36,721 nt of DNA from an uncultured Eubacteriales bacterium (GCA_902801765.1 CADCJO010000010.1:1-36721), one strand, 5' to 3'; shown: positions 7,547 to 18,352, counted from the first letter of the stretch. The notes: generated by a model not told the origin, from the sequence alone. Numbers and translations are program-made.

Positions 7547-8527
7547 TTATTCGCCCGTGATACCGGCCTTGTCCACGCTTTCAACGAACTGCTTTTGCAG
7601 CACGAAGTAGAGGATCATCAGCGGGGCGATGGCCAGCACGGTGCCCGCCATGCGCACGGCGTCGTTGATGCGGTCGGTGGAGGTGACGCTGGAGGCCCAG
7701 GTGGTGTAGGCGTTTTCATAGCTCTTGTCGAAGTTGTTCAGCTCCAGCATCAGGGTGGTCAGGGCAGTGTTGCGGGTGGTGCCGTAGCCCAGGTAGTTGC
7801 GCACCAGGTAGGTTTCATTCCAGTACCACACGAACGAGAACAGCGTGACCACCACGATGGCGGCCCCCGCCAGGGGAATGGCGATCTGGAAATAGGCTTT
7901 CAGATGGCCCGCGCCGTCGATTTCTGCTGCCTCGATCAGGCTCTGGGGCACCTGCTTGTGGAAATTGTAGAAGATCAGGATGCACAGGGTGCTCTTGAAG
8001 CCCTGGCCCAGGATGGACGTGATGAGGAACGGCTTGATGGTGCCGTCGATCATGCGCAGGTTTTGGAACACCAGGTAGTTGGGCAGGGCGATGGTCTGGC
8101 TGGGCAGCAGGAACGCCAGGATCAGAATTCCCATCCACAGCTTTTTCAGTGGGAAGTTGTACCGGGCGAAACCGTAACCCGCCGCCGAGCAGATGAACAC
8201 CTGCGCCAGCGTGGGCACCACGGCCAGATACAGGTTCTTGAGCAGGCTGTTCCAGTAGTCCATGGTCAAGATGGCCGATTCGTAGTTGTGCAGGGTGATG
8301 GAGCTGGGAATCCACATGGCGGAGGAGTCCAGCAGGTCGTTTCTGCTCATAAGCGAACGGCTGAGCATGTACAGCACGGGGTACAGGAAGATGAAGGAAA
8401 TGACGATCAGCAGCAGATACACCACGAAGCTGCCCACGAAGCCGCGCTTTTCCGCGCTGCCCAGCATCAGCTTCTTGATTTTTTCCTTCCGGTTTTCAAA
8501 TGCCTTTTTGCCTTTTTCGCGTTTCAT
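7547..8527 (-). CDS. ABC sugar importer permease (MalG-type)
   Basis: This 326-residue inner permease subunit belongs to the binding-protein-dependent MalG/LacG/AraQ family. A basic N-terminus (about residues 1-35) precedes six predicted membrane segments, beginning with VVYLLLIVISFIFLYPVLYML. The cytoplasmic EAA loop that docks on the ATPase is clear: EAAEIDGAGHLKAYFQIAIP near residues 200-219. I chose the ATG at 8527 because AGGAGGTGAG precedes it; an upstream in-frame ATG would run back into the neighbouring permease gene. It pairs with the permease that ends 13 bases upstream. No ATPase gene lies in the locus, so a shared MsmX/UgpC-type ATPase elsewhere is inferred. Confidence 0.92.
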   Translation of the reverse strand: MKREKGKKAFENRKEKIKKLMLGSAEKRGFVGSFVVYLLLIVISFIFLYPVLYMLSRSLMSRNDLLDSSAMWIPSSITLHNYESAILTMDYWNSLLKNLYLAVVPTLAQVFICSAAGYGFARYNFPLKKLWMGILILAFLLPSQTIALPNYLVFQNLRMIDGTIKPFLITSILGQGFKSTLCILIFYNFHKQVPQSLIEAAEIDGAGHLKAYFQIAIPLAGAAIVVVTLFSFVWYWNETYLVRNYLGYGTTRNTALTTLMLELNNFDKSYENAYTTWASSVTSTDRINDAVRMAGTVLAIAPLMILYFVLQKQFVESVDKAGITGE

Positions 8528-8540
8528 ATTCCTCACCTCC

Positions 8541-9491
8541 TCAGCCGTTCTTGACCGGCACGCCCTTGATGACCACGCGCTTCTGCTCGTAGACCACATG
8601 GCGGTCGCTCTTTTCCCGCAGCAGCAGGAACACCAGCAGCAGGATGACGGACACCACCAGCGTGTAGATCCAGCTCATGGCCATGGCGTAGGAATAGCCC
8701 TGGGTGGCCGTGTAGGTGGCGGTGTAGATCAATTCGATGATTTCATTGGTGCCGCCCGTGGCCAGCGTCACCACCGTGTAAATGGAGTTCAGCAGGATCA
8801 GGGGCTTCACGGTGGGCAGGGTGATTTTCCAGAAGGATTCCCAGCCCGACGCACCGTCGATCTTCGCTGCCTCGTACAGCGTGCGCGGCACCTTCTGCAG
8901 GCCCGCCAGGAAGATCAGAATCTGAATGCCGGAGTTCCACAGGATCATGATGAGGCCGGAAAACAGGTTGCTGATGGGCTGATAGATGAATTCCGGCAGT
9001 TCGCTCAGAATGCTCAGCAGCGCGTTCTGGCTCACCATCGGCACGCTGGACACGCCCTGGGCGGTCAGCTTGCTCATGACCGGGCCGGTGGCGATGATGA
9101 CCGGCAGGAAGAAGATCATCCGGAACAGGCTGCGGCAGCGGATCTTGCTGTTGAGCAGCAGGGCGATGATGAGGCTGAAGGCGATGATGACCGGCAGCTG
9201 CAGCACCAGGCCCACGCCGAAGTTCGCCAGGATGGTGGGGAAATTCACGTCGGTGGTGAACACCTTCACGAAGTTTTCAAAGATGCCGTTTTCCAGCGGA
9301 TGCAGGATCACGCCGTTGGAAAGCTCCACCTTGGAGAAGGAAAACTCCAGGCTGCGCACCATGGCGTAGAGGAAAAAGATGCTCACGCCCACGATCCAGG
9401 GAGCGATAAACAGGTAGCCGAAGCCCCATTCCCGCAGCGTCCGCCGGGTGATGCGGCGCTTGTCGTGGGGATTTCTCTTCTTTTTGCTCAC
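8541..9491 (-). CDS. ABC sugar importer permease (MalF/UgpA-type)
   Basis: This 316-residue permease is the MalF-like partner of the downstream MalG-type subunit. It has a basic N-terminus, about six membrane segments starting at FGYLFIAPWIVGVSIFFLYAM, and an EAA loop (EAAKIDGASGWESFWKITLP, about residues 205-224). The start codon is GTG at 9491, which overlaps the stop of the DUF5696 gene by four bases (GTGA) and has AAGGTGG just before it. This implies translational coupling, so the DUF5696 protein and this permease are probably made in step. Confidence 0.92.
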   Translation of the reverse strand: MSKKKRNPHDKRRITRRTLREWGFGYLFIAPWIVGVSIFFLYAMVRSLEFSFSKVELSNGVILHPLENGIFENFVKVFTTDVNFPTILANFGVGLVLQLPVIIAFSLIIALLLNSKIRCRSLFRMIFFLPVIIATGPVMSKLTAQGVSSVPMVSQNALLSILSELPEFIYQPISNLFSGLIMILWNSGIQILIFLAGLQKVPRTLYEAAKIDGASGWESFWKITLPTVKPLILLNSIYTVVTLATGGTNEIIELIYTATYTATQGYSYAMAMSWIYTLVVSVILLLVFLLLREKSDRHVVYEQKRVVIKGVPVKNG

Positions 9492-11662
9492 GGCTTTGTC
9501 ACCACCTTATATGTGCCGCCCTCCAGCGCAATGCCGTCCATTTCGCCGGGCTTCTCCCCGAAGTTCAGATACACCTGCGCGCCGTTGGACCAGGTGACCC
9601 GCACCAGGTCGCCGTCGTATACGTGATCGGTGATTTCGGCCTTCCCAAGCTGGTCGTGCAGGGCTTTTAATTCCTGATACCAGGTGGGAATCAGGTCTTC
9701 ATACAGCTCGTACCGGGAGGAATAAATGTCGTTGCTGTTGGTGTTTTGCAGCTTGATGGGGTCCTCCGCCGTGAGAAGGAAGGCGGGGCGGGTGCCCTGC
9801 TCCACCAGGTGGAGGAAGTAGCGGTGGGTGTTGGCCTGGAAATTGGCGTATTCCGTGTAGTAGGGAATCTTGCCGCTCACCGCGATCGCCAGGAAGGGGA
9901 TGTCCCGCTTCACGTAGCTGTAATCCGACCCGGTGATGGGCATGTCCCGGAGCGCCGCGGCATGGCGCCACAGGTAGCAGTTGGCCTTGCTGAGGGACGC
10001 CTCCAGGCTGTCGGCGGCTTCCTTCACCAGAGCTTCATAGCTTTGCATCATCGCCGCGCTGTCCTGGTAGTGGTCGTCCTCGTAATAGTCGCTCATCAGG
10101 GAGGTCACGCCGGTGAGGGCTACGCCCTGAATACCGTGGGCTGCCAGCTGGGCGAGGGCCGAGCGGCCGATCTCCAGGGTTTTCTTGGGCGTTAAGCAGT
10201 ACATGGTGTCGTACACCTTGCCGAAGGTGGGACGGCTCCAGGTCTGGGAAGTGATCTTCTTGAAGCTGGAATAGAACAGCATGGGATGGGTTTCGGTGTT
10301 GAGGTGCAGGAAATCCGCTTCCAGCGACAGCCGGTTGTTCATTCCCGCCGCCGCGGTCATCAGCTTTTGCAGCCCGCTGTCTCCGCCCAGGCTGTCGCCA
10401 GGCGCGTAGCTGTCGGTGGGCAGGGCCCCGCTGAGGCCGCCCTCCTGCCAGCCCCGGCAGGTGACGCTGATGCCGTTCACCCCGCGCGCGTTCAGGTCGC
10501 TTAGAATCTCCTCCGCCTGGGCGAAGGTGGTCATGGGCACGGCGTGCTTGCCCAGCACGTAGTTTTCCGTTTCCGCGCCCAGGAAGTCCACGGCGATGTC
10601 AAAGGCGGTGGTGTCCGCTTCGCCGAAGTAGCCCTTTTCCAGCATGTACTGCCGCAGCGCGCAGGCCAGGCCCGCGTAGCTGGCCCGGTCGCCGTCCTCC
10701 AGCAGGAACTGCTGCTGAATGTCAATGTCCCGGGCGTGCTCGGTGCGCATGCTGATGGTGGAGGAATTGGGGCCGGTGGGCTGGGAATACACCATGCGGT
10801 AGAGGTACTTGGCGCACACCCAGTCAAACTTCATGCGCACGCCGTTGGGGTACGCCATGATGCGGGCCGCGGCGTCGCCGTTTTCGATGAAACCCAGCAC
10901 CGCCATGCCGTCGTCCTCATGCACCATGCCGAAAGCGGGGATGAGCACCTGCTCGGCGTCCACATTCCAATCGCTGTAGACGCTGGCTTCCATGCCGATG
11001 TTGGTGCCGTACACCGGGCGGTCAAAGGGAGAGGAGAAGCGCTCCTCGTTGTCTTTCAGCTCGATCATCGCGCCCTGGCCATCGGGGATAATCATATAGC
11101 CCTTGTCCTGGCCCAGGTAGCTGTACCCCATGAAGGGATAGATGTAGAAGCTGGCGACGGTGTAGGTGTCGGCGTTTTCCTCCACGATCTTGTCGTAGGG
11201 GATGGATACGCTGAATCCCAGCTCGTCCATTTTCAGCGTCACTTCATAGCTGATGGACAGGTCGGGATAGGTGACCCGGGCCACGTAGCCGTCCCCGGTC
11301 AGGGCGCAGTCGATCTCGTTGGGGGTGTTGATGAAGTCCGCCTGGAGCGGGATGTTTTTCACGCCCTCCAGGTATTCCATCACGATGCCGCTCTGGTAGA
11401 ACCCCTTCCAGGCGGCGTTGTCCTTCATGTCCTCGGGGTTCTGCACGGTGGAATACATCACCTTGCCCGTGGCCTTGCTTTCCACGATCAGCGCCAGGGT
11501 GTCCCGCCGCAGGTAGAGATTGAACCGGCTGTTCTCGGCAATCTTCTCGTAGGCATCCGGGATCGCGGAGCCCGGCGTTTCCTCCGCCCAGCCGGGCAGA
11601 ACGGAGACGGCCAGCAGGCACAGCGTCAGGAGAAGAGCCAGGATGTTACGTTCTCCGAACAA
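9488..11662 (-). CDS. Secreted DUF5696-domain protein
   Basis: This 724-residue exported protein matches my recollection of DUF5696 proteins, which occur beside YIP1 proteins and sugar ABC importers in Paenibacillus-type loci. Their activity is not known to me. It has a signal peptide (about 1-26, ending GWA-EE). A beta-rich first half (about 30-330) contains repeated YxxTLKMDELGFSVSIP-like strands. The second half (about 370-640) resembles a TIM-barrel glycosidase (GVNGISVTCRGWQ, LEADFLHLN, GVALTGVTSLMSDYY) and is followed by a small beta domain. The start is TTG at 11662, inside the last codons of the NHL-YIP1 gene (17-base overlap), with GGAGAGG upstream. Its role in glycan handling outside the cell is inferred from structure and context. 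Confidence 0.8.
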   Translation of the reverse strand: MFGERNILALLLTLCLLAVSVLPGWAEETPGSAIPDAYEKIAENSRFNLYLRRDTLALIVESKATGKVMYSTVQNPEDMKDNAAWKGFYQSGIVMEYLEGVKNIPLQADFINTPNEIDCALTGDGYVARVTYPDLSISYEVTLKMDELGFSVSIPYDKIVEENADTYTVASFYIYPFMGYSYLGQDKGYMIIPDGQGAMIELKDNEERFSSPFDRPVYGTNIGMEASVYSDWNVDAEQVLIPAFGMVHEDDGMAVLGFIENGDAAARIMAYPNGVRMKFDWVCAKYLYRMVYSQPTGPNSSTISMRTEHARDIDIQQQFLLEDGDRASYAGLACALRQYMLEKGYFGEADTTAFDIAVDFLGAETENYVLGKHAVPMTTFAQAEEILSDLNARGVNGISVTCRGWQEGGLSGALPTDSYAPGDSLGGDSGLQKLMTAAAGMNNRLSLEADFLHLNTETHPMLFYSSFKKITSQTWSRPTFGKVYDTMYCLTPKKTLEIGRSALAQLAAHGIQGVALTGVTSLMSDYYEDDHYQDSAAMMQSYEALVKEAADSLEASLSKANCYLWRHAAALRDMPITGSDYSYVKRDIPFLAIAVSGKIPYYTEYANFQANTHRYFLHLVEQGTRPAFLLTAEDPIKLQNTNSNDIYSSRYELYEDLIPTWYQELKALHDQLGKAEITDHVYDGDLVRVTWSNGAQVYLNFGEKPGEMDGIALEGGTYKVVTKP

Positions 11663-13688
11663 AGCGATACACCACCTCTCCGTAAATGCCCGAAATGAAA
11701 TTGACCAGCTGCACGATCAGCACATAAATCACAAACAGCAGGGCAACGGTGACCAGCACGGTAAACATCGTCAGAACCAGAATGCCCAGCGTACGCTTAA
11801 AGGAATAATCGTTCAGGTACATCAGCGCCAGGATGATCAGCAGCCCAGTCCAGCCATAGGAGATCACGTCGATCAGCGTGATAAAGAAGGCCTCGTTGAA
11901 GGTGAGCACGTTGGTCAGCAGGATGCGGATGGGCAGGAACACCAGCATGGGAGCCAGCACATACGCCCCGCCGATGAACAAATCCTTGAAGCGGGATTCG
12001 CCGTCCTTGATGGTGCACACCAGGTAGCAGCAGATCACCAGCAGCAGCCAGGAGGCAAAGAAGGTGATGAAGTCGTTCAGGACCTCAAACTGCCCCTCCT
12101 GCACGGTTTTGAACAGGAAGCCGCTGTAATACTTGCTGATGACGCTGAGCACAAAGTAAATCAGCAGCACCAGCACGGCGCTCAGATACCCGGCCCGGCC
12201 CTCGTGCTTGATGCCGTAGCAGCAGTCGTAGGGGTTTTTCAGCATCCGGAACACCCAGCCCGTCTGGCTGACAATGGGGACGCTGCCGATCTTTTCCTTT
12301 GCCCGGCCCAGCGGCGCGAGGAAACGGGTCTTTTTGTTGATCGCTTTTACGACCTGGATGACGACCACCAGGGCCACCAGCGCGATCAGAATCTCCCCTA
12401 CATGGGTATGCAGCCAGTTGGAGCGCAGCTCCCAGAACGCGTCGGAATAGCCCTGACGGCTGCCGCTGTTGCGGAAGTTGGTGAGCGCCTCGGCGTATTC
12501 GCCCTCGCGGTAGAGGGCTTCGCCCATGCCGGTGTTGGCGTAGGTGAACAGGCTGTTCATACGCTGCACCTCGGCCCAGGGCGCTTTGCTTTCGGCGTAT
12601 TTGCCATCCTGGAACAGGGAGAAGGCCCGGTGCACCAGGCTGGTGAATTCGGTGGGCTCCAGCACCTGGATGCTGCACAGCACGCTGTCCAGCACGTACA
12701 GGCGGCAGTCCTCGTCCACCACCAGGCCGGTCACGGATTTAAACGTACCCACTCGCTGGTCGCCGCTGTCGAACGCGCCGAACACGAAGAGCATATCGCC
12801 CTCAGAGGTGTATTCCACGATGCGGCCGTTGGCGTTGGCGGTGAACACGGAGCCCTGGTCAGTCACGGCCACGGCGCTGGTCAGCTCCGTCCAGTAGTCG
12901 GGGCTCATGGTGTTGCGCCCGGCCACGTTCAGACGGCGCAGGCTGCGTTCGTCGTTGGTCTGGGAAACGGCGTACACCATGCCCTTGTCGTCGATGCACA
13001 TGTTTTCCACGCTGATGGGCACGATGCCTGCCATGGAGGAAAGCTGCTCGTCGGTGAACACGGCCTTTCTCAGCGCCGTCAGGAAGGTGACGCTGGACTG
13101 GTTCGCGCCGTAGTAACCCAGGAATTCGCCCTCGCCCGCGGGAGAAATCTGCACGATGCCGTTGGTGTTGCCCTTGGAGCAGATGTACAGGTTGCCGCGC
13201 TTGTCGATGACCACCTTGCGGGGCTTGTAAGGCGCGGTTTCGCCAAAGAGGGGATGGGTGGGCTTGCTCCAGGTGCGGATCAGCTTGCCCGCCTGGTCGT
13301 ACACCAGCACGGCGCGGGCGCTTTCATCCGCCACGTAGATGTTGCCCTCCGCGTCCACGTTGACGCCGCTGGGGGTTTTGAAGTTCTTTTTATCCTTGAT
13401 TTCGCGGAGCAGCTCGCCGTCCCGGGAGACCACCAGCACGCGCTTGTTGCCCGTGTCGGCGATGTACAGGTTGCCGTCCGGCCCCATGCGCAGGTCCTGG
13501 GGATCCTTCAGGGTTTCGTCCCCGAAGCGGATCATGGAGCGCACCGGCTCATAGGCTGTCTGGGTTTCCACCAGGTTTTTGTTCACGCCCAGGGTGAAGG
13601 TCTTGTAGGGCATCCGCGCGAAGGCGGAGGCGCATGTGCCAAGCAGCAAGATCAGCGCCAGCAGGAGGACAATGACTCTTTTCTTCAT
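11646..13688 (-). CDS. Membrane protein with NHL propeller, TPR-like segment and YIP1 domain
   Basis: This 680-residue protein appears to put a sensor-like propeller outside and a multi-pass domain in the membrane. A signal peptide (1-24) is followed by six NHL-type beta-propeller blades (about 62-345, e.g. PQDLRMGPDGNLYIADTGN and PSGVNVDAEGNIYVADESA). A TPR-like helical pair follows (352-405), then one membrane helix (431-449, EILIALVALVVVIQVVKAI), a cytoplasmic loop with several basic residues, and a C-terminal YIP1-like domain with about five membrane segments (500-670). The ATG at 13688 is preceded by GGAGG. It sits between two permease pairs and overlaps the DUF5696 gene. Its function is unknown; docking or sensing for the importers is my inference. 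Confidence 0.85.
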   Translation of the reverse strand: MKKRVIVLLLALILLLGTCASAFARMPYKTFTLGVNKNLVETQTAYEPVRSMIRFGDETLKDPQDLRMGPDGNLYIADTGNKRVLVVSRDGELLREIKDKKNFKTPSGVNVDAEGNIYVADESARAVLVYDQAGKLIRTWSKPTHPLFGETAPYKPRKVVIDKRGNLYICSKGNTNGIVQISPAGEGEFLGYYGANQSSVTFLTALRKAVFTDEQLSSMAGIVPISVENMCIDDKGMVYAVSQTNDERSLRRLNVAGRNTMSPDYWTELTSAVAVTDQGSVFTANANGRIVEYTSEGDMLFVFGAFDSGDQRVGTFKSVTGLVVDEDCRLYVLDSVLCSIQVLEPTEFTSLVHRAFSLFQDGKYAESKAPWAEVQRMNSLFTYANTGMGEALYREGEYAEALTNFRNSGSRQGYSDAFWELRSNWLHTHVGEILIALVALVVVIQVVKAINKKTRFLAPLGRAKEKIGSVPIVSQTGWVFRMLKNPYDCCYGIKHEGRAGYLSAVLVLLIYFVLSVISKYYSGFLFKTVQEGQFEVLNDFITFFASWLLLVICCYLVCTIKDGESRFKDLFIGGAYVLAPMLVFLPIRILLTNVLTFNEAFFITLIDVISYGWTGLLIILALMYLNDYSFKRTLGILVLTMFTVLVTVALLFVIYVLIVQLVNFISGIYGEVVYRFVRRT

Positions 13689-13699
13689 CTTGCGCCTCC

Positions 13700-14569
13700 T
13701 TACTTGAGCCCGCTGTGGGCCATCGTGTTCATCACGCTGGACTGCATCACGATAAACAGCAGCAGGTTGGGGATGAACATGATCAGCGCGGCGGCGGCGG
13801 CCATGCCCTGGCCCTGCACCGTGCCCGCGGTGCTGAGGGTGTTCATGTAGAACGCCAGGGTGCGCACGCCCTCGGAGGTGGTGAACAGGGAGGAGGTTTC
13901 GATGTTGTTCCACACGTTCTGGAACACCAGGATCGCGCCCGTGGCGATGGCGGGCTTGATCAGGGGAATGATGATTTTGCGGTAGATGGTGAAGCTGCCC
14001 GCGCCCTCCAGCTGCGCCGCTTCGATCAGCGAATTGGGCACGCCGTCCACGAACTGCTTGATCAGGAACAGGCACACCGGCATGGCCACCTGGGGCAGGA
14101 TGTGGGCCCAGTAGGTATCCAGGATGCCCAGGTTGGAAATGGTCAGGTAGCGCGGAATGGTGACCGCCGTGGCCACGAACATGAGCGCCAGGTTGTTGAC
14201 CTCAAAGATGGTGTTTTTGAGCTTGAAGTGCATCTTGCTCAGGGCGAAGGCCGCCATGGTGCTGATGAGCACGCTCAGGAACACCACCGCCGCCGTGACC
14301 AGCAGGCTGTTGAACACGTAGCGGCTGATGGGAATGGTGGAGGTGCCCGCCGCCTGGAACAGGTTCTGGAAGTTGATCAGCGACGGGTGAGACACAAAGA
14401 ATTTGGGCGGGAAAGCGAACAGCTCGTCCATGGGCTTGAAGGCGTGGTTGATGATATAGACGATAGGCAGGCCCATGAAAACGGCGATGGGAACCAGATA
14501 CAGGTAAAAGGGGATTTGATTTTTATGGAACTTTTTCGGGTTGACCCGCGTTCCGCCGATTGCAGCCAT
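13700..14569 (-). CDS. ABC sugar importer permease (MalG-type), first importer
   Basis: This 289-residue permease has six predicted membrane segments, the first being IPFYLYLVPIAVFMGLPIVYI. The EAA loop that contacts the ATPase reads EAAQLEGAGSFTIYRKIIIP near residues 185-204. It belongs to the MalG/LacG side of the family and pairs with the MalF-like gene 15 bases upstream and the large solute-binding protein. AAGGAGGGG precedes the ATG. The first importer (13.7-18.3 kb) and second importer (5.8-9.5 kb) are divergent in sequence, so they are not a recent tandem duplication. Confidence 0.92.
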   Translation of the reverse strand: MAAIGGTRVNPKKFHKNQIPFYLYLVPIAVFMGLPIVYIINHAFKPMDELFAFPPKFFVSHPSLINFQNLFQAAGTSTIPISRYVFNSLLVTAAVVFLSVLISTMAAFALSKMHFKLKNTIFEVNNLALMFVATAVTIPRYLTISNLGILDTYWAHILPQVAMPVCLFLIKQFVDGVPNSLIEAAQLEGAGSFTIYRKIIIPLIKPAIATGAILVFQNVWNNIETSSLFTTSEGVRTLAFYMNTLSTAGTVQGQGMAAAAALIMFIPNLLLFIVMQSSVMNTMAHSGLK

Positions 14570-14584
14570 TTTCTTCTCCCCTCC

Positions 14585-15469
14585 TTATTCTTTTTCCGCG
14601 AACAGCATCCGCGCCACGTAAGAGAACGCGTAGATGAGCGCCAGCAGCCCCACGGACACCGCGGCGGCGTAGCCCATTTCGTAGCGGGTGAAGCCGTAGT
14701 CCTCGATGTGGTTGGTCATCAGCTGGGCCGCGTACTGAGGCGTGGGGTTGGAGCCGGTGAGCATCACGCCGATGTTGCCCGCCTGGAACGCGTTCACGAT
14801 GCTCATGACCGCGCCGAAGAGCATCTGGGGCTTCATGCTGGGGATGGTGATGTAGAAAACTTCCTGGAACCGGTTGCGCACGCCGTCGATGGCGGCGGCC
14901 TCATACAGCTCGGGGTTCACGTCCAGCAGGCCCGCCAGCATCGCCAGGAAGCCCACGCCCATGCTGCCCCACAGAGCCACGATAATCACGATGGGCATAA
15001 TGTAATTCGTGTTTAGCATCCACACGATGGGCTCGGTGATGATGCCCAATTGGGTCAGCGCGTAGTTGGCGATGCCGCTCTGGTTGCCCAGGAACACCAC
15101 CCGCCACATCACCGTCATCGCCACGCCCATGGTCATGCTGGGGCTGTACAGGATCAGCGCCAGGATGGTGCGGGGCAGCTTGGTCAGCTGGCTCAGGGAC
15201 CAGGCCAGGAAGAAGGCCAGCATGTAGCCCACCGGCCCCACCACCAGGGAGAACAGGATGGTGTTGGGCAGCACGTACTGCAGGAAAATGGTATCCTGGG
15301 TGAGCAGGTTGATGTAGTTGGTCAGGCCCACGAACCGGGGCGTCTGCACCGCGTTGTAGTTGGTGAAGCTCAGGCCGATGGCCATGGCCGTGGGGATAAT
15401 GATGAACACGGTGAACAGGATCAGATAGGGCAGCAGGAAAAGATAGGGGGTTCTGCGCTTGGTAATCAT
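14585..15469 (-). CDS. ABC sugar importer permease (MalF/UgpA-type), first importer
   Basis: This 294-residue permease opens with [20 protein letters not shown] and has six predicted membrane segments. Its EAA loop, [21 protein letters not shown], lies near residues 192-212. The ATG at 15469 overlaps the stop of the large solute-binding protein by four bases (ATGA), which couples the two products. It forms the channel of the first importer with the next gene. No ATP-binding subunit is encoded nearby, as in the AraNPQ arabino-oligosaccharide importer of Bacillus subtilis, which uses the shared ATPase MsmX. Confidence 0.92.
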   Translation of the reverse strand: MITKRRTPYLFLLPYLILFTVFIIIPTAMAIGLSFTNYNAVQTPRFVGLTNYINLLTQDTIFLQYVLPNTILFSLVVGPVGYMLAFFLAWSLSQLTKLPRTILALILYSPSMTMGVAMTVMWRVVFLGNQSGIANYALTQLGIITEPIVWMLNTNYIMPIVIIVALWGSMGVGFLAMLAGLLDVNPELYEAAAIDGVRNRFQEVFYITIPSMKPQMLFGAVMSIVNAFQAGNIGVMLTGSNPTPQYAAQLMTNHIEDYGFTRYEMGYAAAVSVGLLALIYAFSYVARMLFAEKE

Positions 15470-18336
15470 TTTTCCGCCTCCTTCTTCTGATTGTATTCAT
15501 CAATGAGCTTTTGCACGACCGTCGCGTCCGGCGTGGGGAATTCCCGGAGCATCACGCCGTCCTTCCAGTAGCCGAATTCCTCCAGCTTGCGATAGGTTTC
15601 GCGGTTGATGCGCTTGACCGCCGTATCCAGGGCCCGGCGGGCGTCCACGCCGTCCACAGCCACGGAGATAAAGGCGTTGGAAAGCTCACGTTCCAGCATG
15701 TAGGTGCCCAGCACCCAGGGCGCTTCGGTCATCCATTCCATCTGGGCCAGGATGATCTTTTTGTGAGCGGATTTGAGGGGCAGGGTCTCGAAGGCTTCCC
15801 GGTTGGCGGTGGGCCAGATGTATTCGCTGCCGTAGGTGGACTGCAGCAGGTTTCCGAACTGGGCCTGCACCTCCGCGCTGGACCACCATTTGAGGAAGGT
15901 CCAGGCTTCCTGGGGCATTTTGGTCTGGGAGAGGATCGCCATGGTTTCCGCGCCGCCGGTGGTCCAGCGCTGCACGTTTCCGTTTTCGTCCAGGAGACCG
16001 GGGAACAGGGTGATGTCCCACATGCCGTCCAGCTCCGGCGCGGCGTTGAGCAGCAGGTTGTAGGTGGCCAGGTCGGCAATGCCGATGGGCAGGGTGCCGT
16101 CGCGGAACTGCTGGTAGAAGCCGGGGGAGGGCACGTCGGTGGGCATGTTGTAGATGGTGAACAGCTCCGTCATTTCCCGGAAGCCCCGCAGGCTTTCCTC
16201 GCTGTCCAGGGTTGTGTCCCCCACGGTGGGGCCGTAGATGCTGCCGCCGCTCTGCAAAATCAGGGGCAGCGTGCCGGGGAACACCTTCATGCCCGCCATG
16301 CCGGCGGTGGGGAAATAATAGTTCATGTTGCGCCGCTGCAATTCGGGCAGGATCATCTTCACCTGCTCCATATTGTCCGGCGGGGTGATGCTCAGGGCGT
16401 TTAAAATATCCTTGCGGTAAAACTGCACCCAGAAGTTTACCGTTTCCGGCATGGCGTAGATGCCGTCCCCCAGGGTGTAGGGGATGAACAGGCCGGAGGA
16501 AAAGCGCTGGGCGACTTCGGGGAAGTCCTCAAACTGGGTCAGGTCGTACAGCGCGCCGCGGATATTCAGGTAGCTGGGCACCACGTACTGCAGGCTCAGC
16601 ACCGCGTCCGGGGCCGTGCCCGCCGCGTTGGCCAGCACCAGCTTGTTCACGTCCGGCATGATGGACAAATCCACCTCGATGCCCGTTTCGGGGGTGAACA
16701 TGGCGTCCACCATGTTCTGGGCGATCTCCAGGTACTGGCGGCTGCGGCCCATCCACACCTGCAAATGACCTTTCTTGCCGGTGCCCGCCGCGTAGTCCTG
16801 GCTGCCGAAGGAGGTGAAGAACCGCTCCACGCTCTTGCCCGCGCTCTCCACGAAGGACACCTTTTCGGGCAGCTTGGCCGAGGACTGGAACAGCAGGATT
16901 TCGTCGATGGCCAGATCGTTCTGGGAAATTTCCTGCAATTGCTGGGCCAGCATCCGGGCGGCGCTGTTGCTGCCGGTGGACAGCTCCGTCAGGCGGCGGG
17001 GCAGATCCTCCGGCTTCAAGGCCAGGCGGCGGAGCTGGTCGGCGGCCAGGGTCAGGTTGCTGAAGGCGCTGCCGGAGCCGGTGGCGGAGTAGACCTTCAT
17101 CTGCTCCACCGTGGCGTCCAGCTCGTCCGCCCAGCCGGTGAGCACCTCCACCAGATTGGGGATGTAGGTCAGCAGCTCGTAATCGCGGTAGCGGTCCGTG
17201 GTGACGCCGCCGGTCAGGCGGATCACCTCCAGGCTCAGGCCGTTGATTTCGCCCAAGACCCGGTTGATGACCCCGTACACCGGCAGCAGCGGCGCGCCGT
17301 TCAGCCGCAGGGACAGGGTATGTTCCCCGGCGGTGAGGAAGAAGGTCTGGGGGTCGCCGGAGGCGGTGGTGACAAAGCTGGTGGCAAAGGACGTGGCGTA
17401 GTCAAAGGGCACGCGGCGGGCTTCCGGGCTGGGCAGCGCGCCGTCGATCAGCACGTCCGCGAATACGGGAAAGTCCGCTTTCACGCCCTGGCGGTAGGTG
17501 AAGCCCAGCTGATACCAGCCTTCCTTCTCCGCCGTGAAGCGCCAGGTCACTTCGTCCCCGGCGGCGTCAAAGGACGCGCCGTCCAGGAAGTTCATCCTCC
17601 GATGCTCGGTTTCATAGGGCGTCAGCTGGGGATCAAATTCCCCCGCCGCGCGGATGCTGGATTTGTTGCGGGAATCAATCTTTTCCCCTTCGATCACGAT
17701 GAGCGCGTCGCCCGCCGCGGGCTGCCCGGCGTAGGCGGGCGCTTCCTCCGGCGCGCGCAGGGAAATGCTTTCCAGGGTCATGGCACCTTCCTGCATGTCC
17801 AGGGTCAGGGTGTGTTCCCCGGCGGTAAGCTCCACCAGAAAGGGCCGGTCCGTCCAGCCCGCGCTGTCCGTCATCCCGGCGGTTTGCAGCACGTGCTGAG
17901 CGGTGGGGGTGACGGCGATTTCGTTGCCGTAGCGGTCCAGGGGGAACACCCCGTCGTCCTGCCACAGGCTCTTCCACTTCACGCGGCGCAGCTCGTAAAA
18001 GGGAATCGCGCCGTCGATGGACACCGTCATTTCGCTGGGCAGAGCGCTCTGGGTTTCGGTGAAGTAGGCAAACCAGATTTCATACTGTCCATCCTCCGGC
18101 ACTGTGACGGCAAACTCCGCCCGGTCGCCCATGCTCAGGGTGCGCTGCACGCTGGATTCCACGGGTTCGCCTGCGTATACGGGGAAGGTGTAAGCCGCCG
18201 ACGCTTCGCTGTAATACGGCTCGGTGCGGCTGGCGAACATCATCCAGTCGGTGCTTGGCGTATCTTCCGCGCAGGCGGAGGCCAGGCAAGCCAGCGCCAG
18301 CAGCAGCGCCAATGTCAGAATGCCCCATTTTTTCAT
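15466..18336 (-). CDS. Large modular solute-binding protein with N-terminal beta domains
   Basis: This 956-residue exported protein is about twice the usual size of a solute-binding protein. After a signal peptide (about 1-22, ASA or ACA cleavage; Cys22 is a poor lipobox) come two beta-sandwich-like modules of the carbohydrate-binding type. They lie at about 28-195 and 205-400, each ending in the pattern LTAGEHTL followed by LxLxM/N. A helical linker follows (about 405-540) and then a family 1 solute-binding domain (about 545-956; [42 protein letters not shown]). The ATG at 18336 has GGAGG before it; in-frame upstream codons fall in the arabinanase gene. It probably captures a polymer or long oligosaccharide for the permeases that follow. 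Confidence 0.85.
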   Translation of the reverse strand: MKKWGILTLALLLALACLASACAEDTPSTDWMMFASRTEPYYSEASAAYTFPVYAGEPVESSVQRTLSMGDRAEFAVTVPEDGQYEIWFAYFTETQSALPSEMTVSIDGAIPFYELRRVKWKSLWQDDGVFPLDRYGNEIAVTPTAQHVLQTAGMTDSAGWTDRPFLVELTAGEHTLTLDMQEGAMTLESISLRAPEEAPAYAGQPAAGDALIVIEGEKIDSRNKSSIRAAGEFDPQLTPYETEHRRMNFLDGASFDAAGDEVTWRFTAEKEGWYQLGFTYRQGVKADFPVFADVLIDGALPSPEARRVPFDYATSFATSFVTTASGDPQTFFLTAGEHTLSLRLNGAPLLPVYGVINRVLGEINGLSLEVIRLTGGVTTDRYRDYELLTYIPNLVEVLTGWADELDATVEQMKVYSATGSGSAFSNLTLAADQLRRLALKPEDLPRRLTELSTGSNSAARMLAQQLQEISQNDLAIDEILLFQSSAKLPEKVSFVESAGKSVERFFTSFGSQDYAAGTGKKGHLQVWMGRSRQYLEIAQNMVDAMFTPETGIEVDLSIMPDVNKLVLANAAGTAPDAVLSLQYVVPSYLNIRGALYDLTQFEDFPEVAQRFSSGLFIPYTLGDGIYAMPETVNFWVQFYRKDILNALSITPPDNMEQVKMILPELQRRNMNYYFPTAGMAGMKVFPGTLPLILQSGGSIYGPTVGDTTLDSEESLRGFREMTELFTIYNMPTDVPSPGFYQQFRDGTLPIGIADLATYNLLLNAAPELDGMWDITLFPGLLDENGNVQRWTTGGAETMAILSQTKMPQEAWTFLKWWSSAEVQAQFGNLLQSTYGSEYIWPTANREAFETLPLKSAHKKIILAQMEWMTEAPWVLGTYMLERELSNAFISVAVDGVDARRALDTAVKRINRETYRKLEEFGYWKDGVMLREFPTPDATVVQKLIDEYNQKKEAEK

Positions 18337-18352
18337 GCCGTTTTCCTCCGCT

